Shown piece by piece: positions 33,819 through 51,132 of a DNA stretch of 64,000 nt (its first letter is position 1; every line of letters starts with the position of its first letter). The DNA lies in the NCBI RefSeq assembly GCF_017562075.2, contig NC_054082.1, forward strand, positions 9,377,050-9,441,049. The letters run 5' to 3'. The notes under the pieces are model-generated. The model saw only the letters and a list, made by a program, of their open reading frames with translations, was not told the DNA's origin and did not search any database. This stretch comes from Anopheles merus. Its lineage: Eukaryota > Arthropoda > Insecta > Diptera > Culicidae. The translations under genes and the position numbers were made by a program.

Positions 33819-33962
33819 TTTTCGATTAGTGATGTGTTCTGTGGAGCGCACCAACGGCTCTGATCTGACTCCGACTATTGTTATTCTGATTCCGACTCCG
33901 GCAGTAATAGTAACCACTAGTTCCGCCCAGAGTCGAAGTCGTTCGGAGTCGGATATACAGTC
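33819..33962. mobile_element. Truncated hAT-type element (copy C)
   Basis: Starts TAGTGATGTGTTCT at 33827, with GGAGCGCACC and degenerate GACTCCGAC repeats. This is the same left end as copy D and the inverted right end of copy B. Homology fades near 33960 and no right end is found, so no target duplication can be shown. Confidence 0.65.
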
Positions 33963-35299
33963 TATTGTTTTGAAGGCTGCTCTCTTAGATGTATTTATTT
34001 TACAATTTCATGTGCAAGCTTCTGTTCTGCTTTGGAATATGATCATTTCATATTAAATTTATTCGATTTGCAGATATTTTAATCATAATAAAAATAAATC
34101 CAACACAGTTTATTACGAAATCAAATGAGCTGTATTTTTAGAACTGCATCGGGGTGTGTACGTACCGCCAGCGAAGCGACGCGCGCCGCAAAACACCGCA
34201 AGTGGTTTTGTGTGATGTATTGGATTACATGTACCGTTTCGCCGCCTGGCTAGACCTAGCCCCGAGGGTTCCGTATGGGTTTGCCCTTACCGTCGTAACG
34301 GTCCAGAGCTGCCCTTTCCTGATTTTGTTGCTGTCTGACGCATCTTTTTGATTGATCGGCCAACCATCACCACATACGGCCGACATGTCGCATGCCCAGA
34401 CCCGAACGGTGGGCAACACAGGTGGAAAACACTACCGCCCATCAAACACCACCACCCTCACCCGGTCGGAAAAGGGGGGTTGGGTCTATTGCACTGCTCT
34501 TCTTCATCGGCGAACGATCGATCGGCGATCTTGTACGCGATCGTGCCGGAGGATGGAACCAGGAGAACGGGTTGTTGTGTTTCTTCTTGCAAAGGGTTTT
34601 GGCATGCTGTGTGCTGTGTGTACGTGTTGGTGCTCCTGCTTTTTTGTTGTTAGTTGTAAAGCAACCCTCTCCAACAGCCCAGCCAGCCAGTGCTTGCCAG
34701 CGTCTTCGCGGAATTTTTCACTCTGGTCATCGCGTCGCCGTCATGTCGCGTCATCCTGTCGTTGGAATGTACCCCTTCTCTCCCTTCCCCTTCTTCCCCT
34801 CCACCCATCTCCCTGGAGGCATGCAACCGGCGGGTGTACCGCGGGTTGGAGCCGTGGGATGATGGGATGTCAGATTTTTGCATGTTCCCCTATTCCCTTT
34901 CGTCCGGTGTAGGGCCCATTGGGAGGGGAGCGTTGGGCATGTTCGGGAAAGTAGTTTACAGTGGAGAGCCAACGAACAGCCGGCACGAATGTAATTAATG
35001 AAAAAAAAATTGTAGTTTGGAGTGAAAAGGAGTAGACTTTTAATCAACATAAAACCCTTTGTTTCAATCAATTTCCGTTGTGTTGCGTTGGTTGCGGGGG
35101 TATTGTCGCGGTAGAATTCGTTAGACATTGTATCACAAATAGGTAAAAATAAGTTCAGAACGGTTGTGAGTGGTATCCAGTGGTAAACAGACGGGTACAA
35201 AAATAGCGCAAGCAGCTGGACAAATACGGCGATCGAGCCGAGACACGGCACTGGCAGCACACCAGACTTGGCCAAACATTCAGCAAAACTAGTCCAGCA
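33963..35299. other. Non-coding stretch
   Basis: No gene recognised. The frames that overlap at 34350-34910 are unrelated to anything I know and lack splice signals in register. Confidence 0.45.
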
Positions 35300-35352
35300 A
35301 ACCCGAGTTATCAACAAGAGGGGCAAGAGTGAATTGAAAGAAAAAAGATTGA
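35300..35352. repeat. Dispersed direct repeat, second copy
   Basis: Matches 33517-33570 over about 52 bases with one or two differences (AAAAAAGATTGA here, AAAAAAGGTTGA there). Preceded by CCAGCAAACC, which resembles the mariner terminus. Confidence 0.85.
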
Positions 35353-38300
35353 TGAAATAAGCTATCGATTATAAATTACAGAAATGTATGAATTGGAATA
35401 ATTATAGCACCATTTACACTAAATTTCTACCATCTTCGCATTGGCAGAGAAATGGCGGTTTGTTATGCGTGTCTTCGGCACGCGCTTTTTCTACCGCAAC
35501 GTCAACAAGCAACGAGAAAGGAAACAAGAAAGAACTAAACAAGTTCCTCTCTGCCCACTTCGACCGCTACGGGTTTGCGCTTCCTTTGCACGGGCAGATC
35601 CTCCCTCCCTCTGGCGTTCATTCCGGGTGTGCCGCGTGTGCCTTTTTAATCGCCGCGCCACAGAAACACGCCGCTCGTCTAAAACCCCGCCCGGCTCGAC
35701 ACCCGATCCTGCCGAACCGAAGGTCGTTTACATGGCCTTCACATTGGCACAGAGCGGGACCGGGCACGACAGCTTCAGCAGCGGCTCCAGTTGAGGTCGC
35801 CGAGCGCGCCGGGATAGAGGCGGGCAGCAATCGGGAGAGACAGTAGGCGCACGGAATCTGGTTTACGTTACCGGAGGAGGAGGAGGAGGAGGAGGAGGAG
35901 GAGGAGGAAGGGTCGATGGGGTTTTTTTTCTCTCTCCTGCATTATGATCATCGTTTCCTCTCATGCTGGCGTTTTGGTTTTCCACTCTTTTTACTATTTT
36001 CGTTTCGGCTCTCACTCTGGATTCATGCTTGTGATGACGTAGGATCTCGATGGCCGTGTGGTGATGGGATGTGTAGCGTATGTTTGTATGAGACAAGATC
36101 AAGATCTGCAACCGATCTTGATGAGGTTTTGTTGCGCGTGGGGAGAGCACTCAGTTCTGACGTAAAGACAACCTTCTTGCAGCAAGCGCTTGTCCACGGG
36201 ACAACCATCCTCCGCACACGTTGAAGACACACTCGGCCTGGTGAGACACTCGGGCCTATCTTAATCGAATATTAATGTCCCTTTAACTGAACCCGTTAAC
36301 CGCTGCCGCAACGGGGCGGGCCATAGACGCAATGGCCATAGACCCAGCGTTACACTGCTTGCGGTCACGTTCACATTACAGCGCGCCCTGCGGGCTCTCT
36401 CTGTGCTTCTTTGTATTCTATCCAGTGGCGGGTGAATGTGGTTCCTGGAATTATGCTAATCGGAATCTGGGGGAGTGTGGGGAAGTGCGTATGCATGCAT
36501 CTCGCAGTGTTAAAGGTTGTAAACATATCATTAAGTTTCGATTAATGTCGCGCCAGTTGGTGTGTGCCCCCGCCTGTAAGTGGGCCTGTTTGTGGCTTAG
36601 GCTCTGGCATTGCTCAAACTTGTGCACGTCTTTTCCACTGCAACGGTAGGAGACAGCGCGCAATCAATTAAAAATGGTTTCATCCGCTGCTTTATGCGCT
36701 TTTTTTTATGAATTAAACATTCATCGCATCCATTGCATCGTACTACTGCTGGGGGGTATGCGATGTAGTATTCCTTTCCTCTGCACAGCTCACCAGCGCA
36801 GCTTTCCCGGCTGCTTGAGGGTTCTGTTCTGTTATGCTTCCATATAGACCTGTGCTAGAGAATGTAGCGCAAGGTGCATAATAATTTTGTATACAGAGTG
36901 TTCAAAGGTGGTTATTTGCGATTGTTTATATTCTTTCGCTTGTTGAACAACATTTTCAACAGCAACTTTGCTTATGACCATGTTCTAACCTTTGGCGTTT
37001 CCGACCGGACACTTCGGTGAAAGGGTAGTGCCCGTTAAGATGAGCTGTGTAAGCTAGTTAAAGGAGAGAAACAAAAGTAGAACTTTCTTCCTCACAGTGT
37101 CTGAGCAGCAACTTTAAGCTGTTTGAATTGAATCAAGAAAATGCATGGAAAATCAAACGACACACTACACACAGCGTACGCTGTGAGAGGGAAATTTGCT
37201 GGGGAAATCGTAACCGGCACAAAGACAGATTGGAGTATCAGTTCAATCGAAACTCTCATATTGCTATTATTTCTGTAATCCGTCCCTATTGATGGGACTT
37301 TGTGTGCAAATGTGTGTGTATCTGTGTGCGGCTTCCATATGTGCTAGATCGCTCTGTGAGGGCTTGGATTGGGTGTTGTGTACGCTTCCCTTGGGCAATC
37401 GGTTGAAAGTGGTACCGCAAGCACACACGCACACACAATTCACTTCGCATTTTCCACCTCACCAGACGGACAGAGAGTACGCCTTTTGCTCCATTGGATT
37501 TCTGATTGTCGAGATCACAGGTGTCACATTTCCGGCATGTTGCACTGATGTAAGCCGCCGTACAGCCGCCGTACGTCAAACCGTACCGCTATCGGGTTTT
37601 CTCTTCGGTGGTGCTACACGTGTGTATCGATGATGGGCGCCGGGTAAATTGTTAGGCATCACTACAATGTACGTATGTTCATTCGGAACTGTAACACAAA
37701 TAGCAAGATCATTGCGTTTGTGCTCTATTGGAAGTGTTACTGGTCTGTTTCTGTGGTCTTTTCTCACAAATGCAATAACTACATTTGATTGATGGTTAGG
37801 CAGTTTCTCGGGAAATTTACTTACCCTTCGGCACAAAATGCCACAAATTCTGATGCTTGTAGTATGTATGGTTGATGGCGGTAAACGCTCCTAACAACAG
37901 TAGCAACTCATCATTAATCAAATCGCTTTTATGCATCGTAACTGATGCAGGTCTTGTGCTCCAAAGATGACTGTGTGCGCTATAATGCAGTATTGTAGTG
38001 CCAATTTGACCGTACATTCTTTTCGTTCCGATGCTATTGGAAGATGCGTTGGTGGGTAGGATTTCTCCCCTCACAAGAAGTTGCATATTTCCTTGCACCA
38101 CGCAACCACACTCCTTCTGCAGCGTGAGCGCTGAAAGAAGCGTATTGCCAAGTTGTTTTTTTTTGTCGTTTATTTGCCTCCATTGCTCGATCAGCTGCAA
38201 CGGTGTGTAGCGAATGCCAGTTCGCCAGGTGATGTGGGTGATGATGTCTTAGTTTTTTCCTCCAATTTCTTCGTACTTTGCTGCACATACCAATAATGGA

Positions 38301-39060
38301 TCCCGTTGTGCTGTGTGATGAAATGTGCTCGTGTGCGTGTGTGTGTATGTGCCATTAATTCTATTGTGATTAATGATTTCATCGGTAGCCTACTCGCTAA
38401 CGTAAACCGTGTTGTACTAAACAACGGACGAGAGACGTACCTTAGCATGGACATGCACACGCGGGATCGCTTATGTATCCCCATGGGGGAGAGGTTTGTT
38501 TATCCTGCACCCGGCGGCGACGGCGGCGGCGGCCGCAGCACGCCAGCCCAGGTTGTTGATGGGGCAAGCAAGGTTTTGCTTTATTTGATTTTCGTTGGCC
38601 GAAAACAAGCATGTGGCGGGCAGGAAAACCTGGGCCCCGAAGTTAGTGCGAGTGTGCACGCAAACGTGGCTCAGGAAATAATGCTTTGCTGGGGGAAAAG
38701 GTATGGTCTGGGAGCCAAGATTAGGGGAAATGATGTCCAATTATTTGCAGTCGTTTGCTGGACGTCGAATTTAGTTACGCCGCCTGTACGAGGTATCAGA
38801 TTTCGATTTGGTTAAAGCTAAAGCGTTCATTTTGTGCCATTTATTGGTGATTAGTTGGGTTCGCTTGTTATGGTATGGTTTAGGAATGGAAAGGAAAACA
38901 ATAGCTGTAGGTTTTAGGTTTGCGTCCTTAAATATAATTAAATAATATATTGGAGTTATATTGCATACGGTTGTCGTGGATTGAGTCCTCCCAACTCCTT
39001 GCACTGAGAGATAGGAGACTGTTTTGCAAGATTGTTGTCATTGGGGCCCTTTCCGTTTGA
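35353..39060. other. Non-coding stretch
   Basis: No recognised exon. A minus-strand open frame at 37817-38200 ends at a good donor (reads CCGAAGG|GTAAGT, exon edge 37825) but resembles no family I know. It contains a GGA repeat at 35873-35909. Confidence 0.4.
35873..35909. repeat. (GGA)n microsatellite
   Basis: About 12 GGA/GAG units on the plus strand. Confidence 0.95.
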
Positions 39061-39108
39061 AGTTCGTTGGCTGAAATTTCAGCCTGTCAGCTGTTTGCAT
39101 TGTATAGC

Positions 39109-39550
39109 AGTTTTCGAGCAGCTGTCTAATATACAGGTGTGCTTATCCCAAGGTGTATGAATTTAGAAGGCTGATTTTTATCGCTTCTGCTTCTGAATAA
39201 AGATTTTAAGAGTGTTTTGAGTATTCATCAAGCCTCCAGAAAGCTCGTTGGAGCAAAAGTTTTGACTCGTTCTGTCAAAAAGTGATGTTCAAAATTGGTT
39301 TTAAAAAAATGCTATGAGACCACCTGGACTACATACACTTTGATTCCAGATTCCACCACGTCATCTCTTCCATGCACCTTGGGATAAATGTAAACAACAT
39401 CTTGTTTTCGAGCAGGTACTCGAATCTAATTCTAGCTTTGTGGCTAGAATAGTCTAGACTGCAAAATGCAGGCTAGTTTTTTGTGTGGTTTTGTATGGAG
39501 TGTTTACATGATTTCAGCCTCCAACTGTCAAACTCCATACAAAAAACTAA
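39109..39550. repeat. Nested inverted and direct short repeats (possible MITE fragments)
   Basis: TTATCCCAAGGTG (39143-39155) has an exact reverse complement at 39375-39387. GTTTTCGAGCAG occurs as a direct repeat just outside the pair (near 39108 and 39403). A second inverted pair, TTTTGTATGGAGT and ACTCCATACAAAA, lies at about 39490-39545. No coding content and no clear target duplication. Confidence 0.55.
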
Positions 39551-41121
39551 CTAGAATCGTGAAGGCCCCCATTGACAGAGTTTAATAAGCTCTGTGAAGT
39601 CGCTGTAACATAATTGATGTAATTTCAATGAGTCCACTTTAAATGTTATTGTTTATGGTTATGATAGTATGTCGGGAATTGTGTGAGTACTTTACAGCAA
39701 CAATAAAATGTTATACTGAGATGAGTCCCCTTAAGCTAACCGATAGTTCATTAAATAATTAACATAATCAATTTTGCAGCAAACACCTTCACTTTGCCAG
39801 CGTTTTGTGTTACACAATTACCTTTCCTGAGTGATTAATTTAAATGTCCACTTTACCGTCTGTGTTTCAACGGCACAGTGCCAGCAGTACATTGTATCGG
39901 GCTAAACCAAACAGTTTGTCCAGCTGTTTTATGTGAGCCGCTAATTATGACAGTTGCATAATGCATTTGGACGGTGGCCCTCTGCAAACAGGGCGCACAT
40001 AAGCCGCATTTGCGTCATATTTTTAGAAAGAATCCTTCTCCTGTTTGTGCGGTCCACAAACAAACGCTGCGGTGTGGCAAACGTTTCACGGCGTGTTCCG
40101 GGTTGTATGCAGAAATCGGTCCAATTTGGTCGACCGACTTGAGTTTGTGTGTGTTTGTGTTCCGTCACAATCATGCTGTAATAAGGATGCATCGTCGAGT
40201 TTGTATTGGACGAGGTTCAAGGTGCGTCCCACGTCTGCAGCAGCACCGTTCGCGCGGTTGGTAAAAAGTGAGAGCCACGGAGGATGGGAATTGAAAAACA
40301 ACTAGCCAATATCCTATTCCTCTACACGTTAGTCTGTGGACGTGTGCGGCGAAAAGGGTTCGGGTGTGGAAAAAGGCCAATAAATTGTCCCCTGGCAAAA
40401 CACAGCGTCCTCTGCCGTGTCCCGTCCGTGCCATCACTTACTCGGCGGGTGTGTGCTGCTCGCTTGGTTTCTCTTTTCCATCTCATTGCGCGCGAAATTT
40501 GCGCGCCAGAATGGAAAAGAGGAAGCAAACGCCGCTTCCTCCGCATCATCCATTGCTACCGGGTCGAGGCGAAGGTTTTTAACTTCCAATCCATCCACGA
40601 CTGATGCTTCTGCCGCTGAAGGTACGATGGTAGCGGAAGGTCTGAAGGTATGCGGACAGCGTGCGGTGTACAGTAGCCAAAGGTGAATCGACCTCGTGTC
40701 AACGGTTTTAACGGTTCCGTGCCGTGCCGTGGGGGGATCCGCGCCGTGCACGTTTTGGATCCGGGTGAGAATATTAGATGAGCCGCGATGAGCTGTGTGT
40801 GTGTGTGAGGCATCAAGCAACACCCTCAGCACCACCCCGGGTTGACGGGTCGAGGATGATAAATAGGACTTTTGCCTACTTCTGTGCCAATGTGCGATGG
40901 GGGTGCAGGTGGAGCAGGGCTTACCGTTGCCGCCGTCCCGAGAAGATGACATGACGGATGTGGAGCCAGCCAGTAGCAGAACCGACAGGCTTTGGCGCGG
41001 TACGTTCCGCTGGTTTAAAATGCAGTTTCCAACAACAGCTGCGCCAACGGTCGCCCTGGTGTCATGTTTCGCCCGATACGATCACGATCGATCGTACCGT
41101 GAGGAGGTGTTGGGACGAGGA
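39551..41121. other. Non-coding stretch
   Basis: No recognised exon; overlapping short frames near 40,280-40,950 on both strands are not convincing. Confidence 0.4.
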
Positions 41122-41834
41122 GTGTGGAATGGTGGTGTGCTCGCTGGAGCGCACCCATGACTTGGATCCGATTCCGGCTGTTGTTTGTCCGATTCTGAAT
41201 TCGGCAACTAGTTTCGCTCCGAGTTGTCCGGAGTTGGCTGAAGACGGCTGGTGCAATGTGTTTGTGATAAGGCATTTCATTGCGTGGTGTTTTTTTACTG
41301 TTTTGCTTTGCGTGTGCACTTCTTAAACTGGCATTTTTTTCTAAGAATGTTTGGTTTGAGTCCACTGGAGTGGGATTCGGAGACTAAATACCTGATGAAC
41401 TCTGACCTCCAGTCGACTCAGATTCCGGACGACTCCTATTCCGAACGACTCCAGATGACTCGGGACGACTCCAGATGACGCAGAAAGACTCCGATTCCCG
41501 ACAACTTCGGCCGACTCCCGACGACTCCGGATGACTTCGAACTACTTGGGACGACTCCAGATAACTTCGGACGACTAGGGATGACTCCGACTCCATACGA
41601 CTCCGGACGACTCCGGATGACTCCAGATGACTTCGGACAACTCCAGGTGACTCCAGACGACTCCGTATGCCTCCGAATCCGGATAACTCCGAGCGATTCC
41701 GGACGACTTCGGAAGATTCCAAACGGCGTTGGACGCTGAAAGTACCTACCTTCCGGAGTTGGTTCCGAAATTTTCCGAGTCAAACCGGAGTCGGCTTCGG
41801 ATTTTCGCCAACTTTACCCATCACTAGTGAGGGA
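41122..41834. mobile_element. Non-autonomous hAT-type element (copy D)
   Basis: The element is 41130-41826 (697 bp). Its left end TGGTGGTGTGCTCGCTGGAG corresponds to the left end of copy C. Its right end is TTTACCCATCACTA. Flanks GTGTGGAA (41122-41129) and GTGAGGGA (41827-41834) agree in 6 of 8 bases. Much of the interior (41390-41720) is a degenerate array of GACGACTCC / GGACGACTCCGGA units. Confidence 0.75.
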
Positions 41835-41925
41835 AGAAGGAGGTTTAGAAAAGTCGATAGAATACAACCAGCGATTTGTGCGCGGTTTTATAGTTTCCTT
41901 TCTTTGGGTTTATGAAAATGATGCT

Positions 41926-41952
41926 CAACAACAACAACAACAACAACAACAA
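41926..41952. repeat. (CAA)n microsatellite
   Basis: Nine CAA units. Confidence 0.95.
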
Positions 41953-43280
41953 TGCGGTTTGTTGTGCGCGATGTTTTCGACATTCCACGGCGAGCTTTCC
42001 ATGATCGATTGGCTTGTAAAGCGGGCCGCTCAGAAACAATACCTCAACGTCAAATGGTATTAAATTTATGGCATTTTTTATACGCACACACACACATACA
42101 CAGTCGATTGAACATGCCCTTTTGCAGCGGTTCCAGATAATATCGCGCTGAACGGTCCGGGAATGGTGATGAGAGACCCTTTTTTCAATTTAACCTTAGA
42201 TGACATTCTGGTGAAGGTGTGTTGTGCACTTTTTCAAATGCATTTAACACCATCTGTATGACGCCGTGTTATTTGTCGGCCTTTGCAGCGGTGGTGGTGA
42301 AGCTCGGATTAGTGTGATGAGGTTGTCCGAAGTTGTCGTTTATCTCCCGCACGCTTACATAACCATGCTTTGTGTGCCATCTCTCCCGTGTACCGTGTGT
42401 TTTGCATCGGCGCGGACCGCGCACATATTAGCATACGTGCAAATATGCATGAGTGTGTACCGTTTTGCCCTCCGCGTTCGCGCTGGCCAAGACAGAAAAG
42501 GGAACCGATCGTGATGGAGGGATTCCCCCGGGTGGGGGGTGGTTTGGCTGTGGATAACAAAGGGGTCGCATGAGTCGCACCCAGCTGCAAACGGCTTGGG
42601 GATTTGGCGTAGAGCTTGAGGTGTTGGAGATGTTTGCAAACTTTGTCACCGTCCGTCACCGTGTCCGAGGTGCTTAAGAAGCTGTGCCGGTGCCCTTTCG
42701 AGCGCTGGACTTTCCAATGATGGTTGTGAATTGTTTGTGGATGAAAATTGTGATTGCTCAGCCGATGGCAAATAGGGCCGCAGCGTGGTGCAGGCATAGA
42801 TGCATCCCATATCGAGACGGTGCCGCTTAGATGGAGGTGAGATGATGGCCAGAGCATGCCTGAATGGGTTGAGTTGACCGCTTCCTCGCTTGGGAACATT
42901 TGATTTTGACGGCGGTCTATGCAGTATTGCGTACGACTCTTTCATACACCGTCTTTTACTCCCAATGGCTTTAAACAGTTCTAACGTCTTAGGAATATAA
43001 CAGTTGCATAACTTCAGGCGCAATGGCTTCAACCGTTCTGCATCCGTTGCATGTAGAGTATCTTCCTTTTAGATTTCCGACATAACACAATTTTGGAAGA
43101 ATACACCCTCTATTTTGGTCAAATCGACCACTCACACTCTCTCCCTGATATGTTGTGCGCAAAACCAAAGCTAATGAGGGATGAAGGAGAATATTCTATG
43201 TGTATATACTACACGTACTGATGCCCCTTTTCAGCACGACTCATAACACCGGACTAGCTGCTCTCGATTGGTATGTTGGT
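41953..43280. other. Non-coding stretch
   Basis: A minus-strand frame of 196 codons (42309-42899) is open but low in conserved features, rich in His/Ser/Thr, and overlapped by frames on the other strand. No gene is called. Confidence 0.4.
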
Positions 43281-43529
43281 TTTAATTAACTGGGAAAATT
43301 TCTTAATTTAATCAACCATCCGCTTGCGGACGTGTTTGCCAGTGGCGTGTCTAATGTGCCCCTGTCCTTGATCGCCCTACATCGGTACAGCAGCGACCAG
43401 ATCATTCTTGCCAAGCGTGCACACATACGGAGCTACAGTCTGCAACCGTTCAATGTGAAACAGACCATTTCCGCTCCGTTCAAAGAGAAGCTCATTCCGG
43501 TGTGTTCCGGTTTTGTTGGTTTTGTGTAA
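43281..43529 (+). other. Coding-looking orphan ORF
   Basis: Following a TAA, the frame stays open for about 80 codons to a TAA at 43527-43529. The middle part (NHPLADVFASGVSNVPL onward through SAPFKEKLIP) has balanced amino-acid content and gene-like codon use, unlike the surroundings. I do not recognise the family. No good acceptor is seen just before it, and the only donor after CTCATTCCG is a weak GTGTGT. It could be an exon, a processed pseudogene fragment or a transposon piece. Confidence 0.3.
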
Positions 43530-45867
43530 TGCTGCAACGTCTTTTGCTACCTGGGTCCTTTGCTGGGTCCATCCACCGCCTAGTCGATTCCGGTTTTAGC
43601 ATTGCCAAAGACGTTATCATTCCAAGAAGCAGCAGCCCACTTTTGTACCTATTCAGGGGAGAGGGAGGGAGGACAATACCGTGTACCTTTTCGAAGGCAA
43701 CAGACAAAAAGCGTTCGGTGACGGTGGCGGTGTCGCTGTGTACCTAGGCAGCAAATCCGTCCCAAAACACCAACACCCAAATCCCCTCACGGTTAGGTTC
43801 TCCGCATCCGCTGTCATGTCCAATGCAAAGAGAGCGGTTTGAGGCAGAAAAGCCAATCATTTGGTACATTCTCGAATGGCGGTTCTTTGCAACCGTGTCG
43901 GTCGAAGGCGTGTAACGTAGTAGCCTGTGGATCGTTCTTGCCCGGCAACGGAAAAGCGTCGGTGGACAGGGGGTGTTTATTTACTAAGATGCACTTCCGG
44001 TGCATCGCAGTGGATGGAAATTCAACCTCCCCCATCTCGCCCAAGCCCAGAAATAGAAGCCATCACTTCCATTCGTCGGGCTTCCTGCCGGGCGGCGTCC
44101 TGCCGAGCGCGCGTCGGCAGCCATTCGGTAAAGAGCTTCCGTTCCGGTGAAGCTTTAAGCGGAGCAAAATATTCAATAGATATTGTGCTCGCCTTGCATG
44201 ATGGTGCTGCTGCTGCCGCTTTCTGTTGAGAGGGAAGACATCAAATTGCAGTGAGGTGGAGGGAGCGTTTTGGGATGAGAGCAAGGGACATGGGCATGCA
44301 GGGGAGTGGTGGTGTTTTATAATATTTTATTTAATCAGTGCACCCGTCCGGGCTCAGCTTGCATGGCGGGCACTATTACGGGTGTGGGCATCGTTGGTCG
44401 GTGTGTGTGTGTAGTGCTTTTTTTGTTTGTTTGCTGGTTGCATGTGAAAAATATATTAGCATGTGATCGTAAATTTGCTTTTCAATCTGCAGCAGGAAAC
44501 ATAATTTGAGAAGCTTTTAGCTGGATCGGCAGGGCGTGGGAAGCATAAAGCAGAGCAGCGTCTGTTGAATGAAGTATGAGCTGTTAAAGGTGCATAAAAA
44601 GGGCGTGTGCGGTATTGTTTAAAGCAAAGTGGACGCCATGGCGGTGATAGAATCAACGGTGATTTTATAGAGTGTGGAATGATCGATTGTTTACATGCAG
44701 CGAAGCTTATAAACGGAAGTACATCTACATGAGTTATCAGACATGGCGTATCAACTGGTGTCAATGGTGACAAGAGTGAACTAAAAGGTTGTCTTTATTT
44801 TTCTATATGCTTATACATTTATTAATATAATACGGCCTGTAGATAAAATTCAGACGACTCACCAGGTCCGTCTGGCTATAATTTAAAAATGCTTATCCAT
44901 CTTAAACTTTGCGCTGCATTAAAAGCCCATTATTGCACCGTAATGCAACCGCAACATTACTCTGCTCTCCGTTGGTATCCACGGAAGCCTGGTAAAACGG
45001 GATGCCAACTGGTGAGAAGCGAAGTAAGTTTACTCCGGGAATAGTTTATTCGTTTTTGCTCCTTACTAAAGACACTAGATGGTGCACTGGTTGGCATCGC
45101 TAGTTTATTATGGGGCAGACCGGGGGATGCGTATACCGTCGTCGTTGGATGCGCTTACCCATCTCATCGCCCACTGTCATTAATCTGGGCAATCATTTCT
45201 CCGTGGCTTCGTAACATTTGAAGACTGCACGGTATTGCAATGAGTGGGTAATTCCCTTGCAATTCTATTATCTACATTTTACTCCCTTTTTCACTGTTAG
45301 TTTCTCAAATGACCGTTGGCATTTGTGTGTGTGTGTTGGCGATTCTTCAATTGTTTGTCGAGGTACGTGATTTAAAGTATTACAATAACCAAAGACAAAG
45401 CTTTCGTGTAAGTTCCACAAGAAACTTTCGTTGTACGAACGATAAAGCAAGTAGTATAGACAAAATCAAATAGACAAAGCAAAGAGGCTTCTTTGGCTAC
45501 AACGTGCTCCAGGCGTTTTACAGCAGAAAATACAGATGCAAGACAATGTAGAAAAAGTGTAATATGTACATGCTTGCTGCAATCAACGTTCGTTGTTGCA
45601 TTGCCACGGTTCGATTTTCGCAGCTCAATTGGAAAGTGTTCACGATGTCCACAGGATACAGTGGCTTGCCAACCTCACCATACCCCACGGTAGATAAGGG
45701 ATGTAGTGCTGCCGCTATTGCCATTGCAACCAATGAAAAGGAAGGCACAAGTAGTGCTGGGAATAAAATAAACCACTTCGACCTCCTCCCGGGAGGGAAG
45801 ATTGTTATTCCGAGTGTAACTTAATTATCGGTCGTCATTGTGCCCACGCGTTCGATATGCGCCGCTT
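43530..45867. other. Non-coding stretch
   Basis: No recognised exon or repeat family. Confidence 0.4.
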
Positions 45868-45990
45868 GGGTGGTGTAGCGGGTCAGTGGTAAAGTCGCCG
45901 CCCCGGATATCCGGGCACCCGGATCGGATAGTGGCATTGTGGGGGATGACTATTTTGTACGATAGGGAGAAAATTTTAATTTTAGATGTT
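45868..45990 (+). mobile_element. tRNA-like SINE or relic
   Basis: TAGCGGGTCAGTGGTAAAG (from 45876) resembles a Pol III A box in a D-arm. GGATCGGAT (45921-45929) resembles a B box. Between them lies the palindrome CCCGGATATCCGGG. There is no intact acceptor stem, so it is not a functional tRNA. A SINE head is the best reading. Confidence 0.4.

Positions 45991-51132
<5,142 letters not shown>

Larger units (their letters stand above)
32291..33826 (-). mobile_element. Decayed Tc1-like transposon relic, interrupted by a mariner
   Basis: Read on the minus strand, the part left of the mariner (32962 downward) encodes QLRPIENFWIDMMQKLYSNN. This is the RPIE-FW stretch typical of the end of Tc1-like DDE transposases, and stop codons follow. 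The part right of the mariner (about 33530-33826) contains a minus-strand run with RIVTTPRSIGREL, which could be the N-terminal helix-turn-helix part. The order on the minus strand (N-part, mariner, C-part) fits one old element split by a younger one. Ends were not identified; left limit is approximate. Confidence 0.5.

Noticed and set aside
34352..34912. Overlapping plus-strand frames of up to 186 codons
   Set aside because: Two frames overlap over the same DNA with no motif, and there is no conserved splice context.
42309..42899. 196-codon minus-strand frame
   Set aside because: Composition is not gene-like, frames on both strands overlap it, and no splice sites or motifs are seen.
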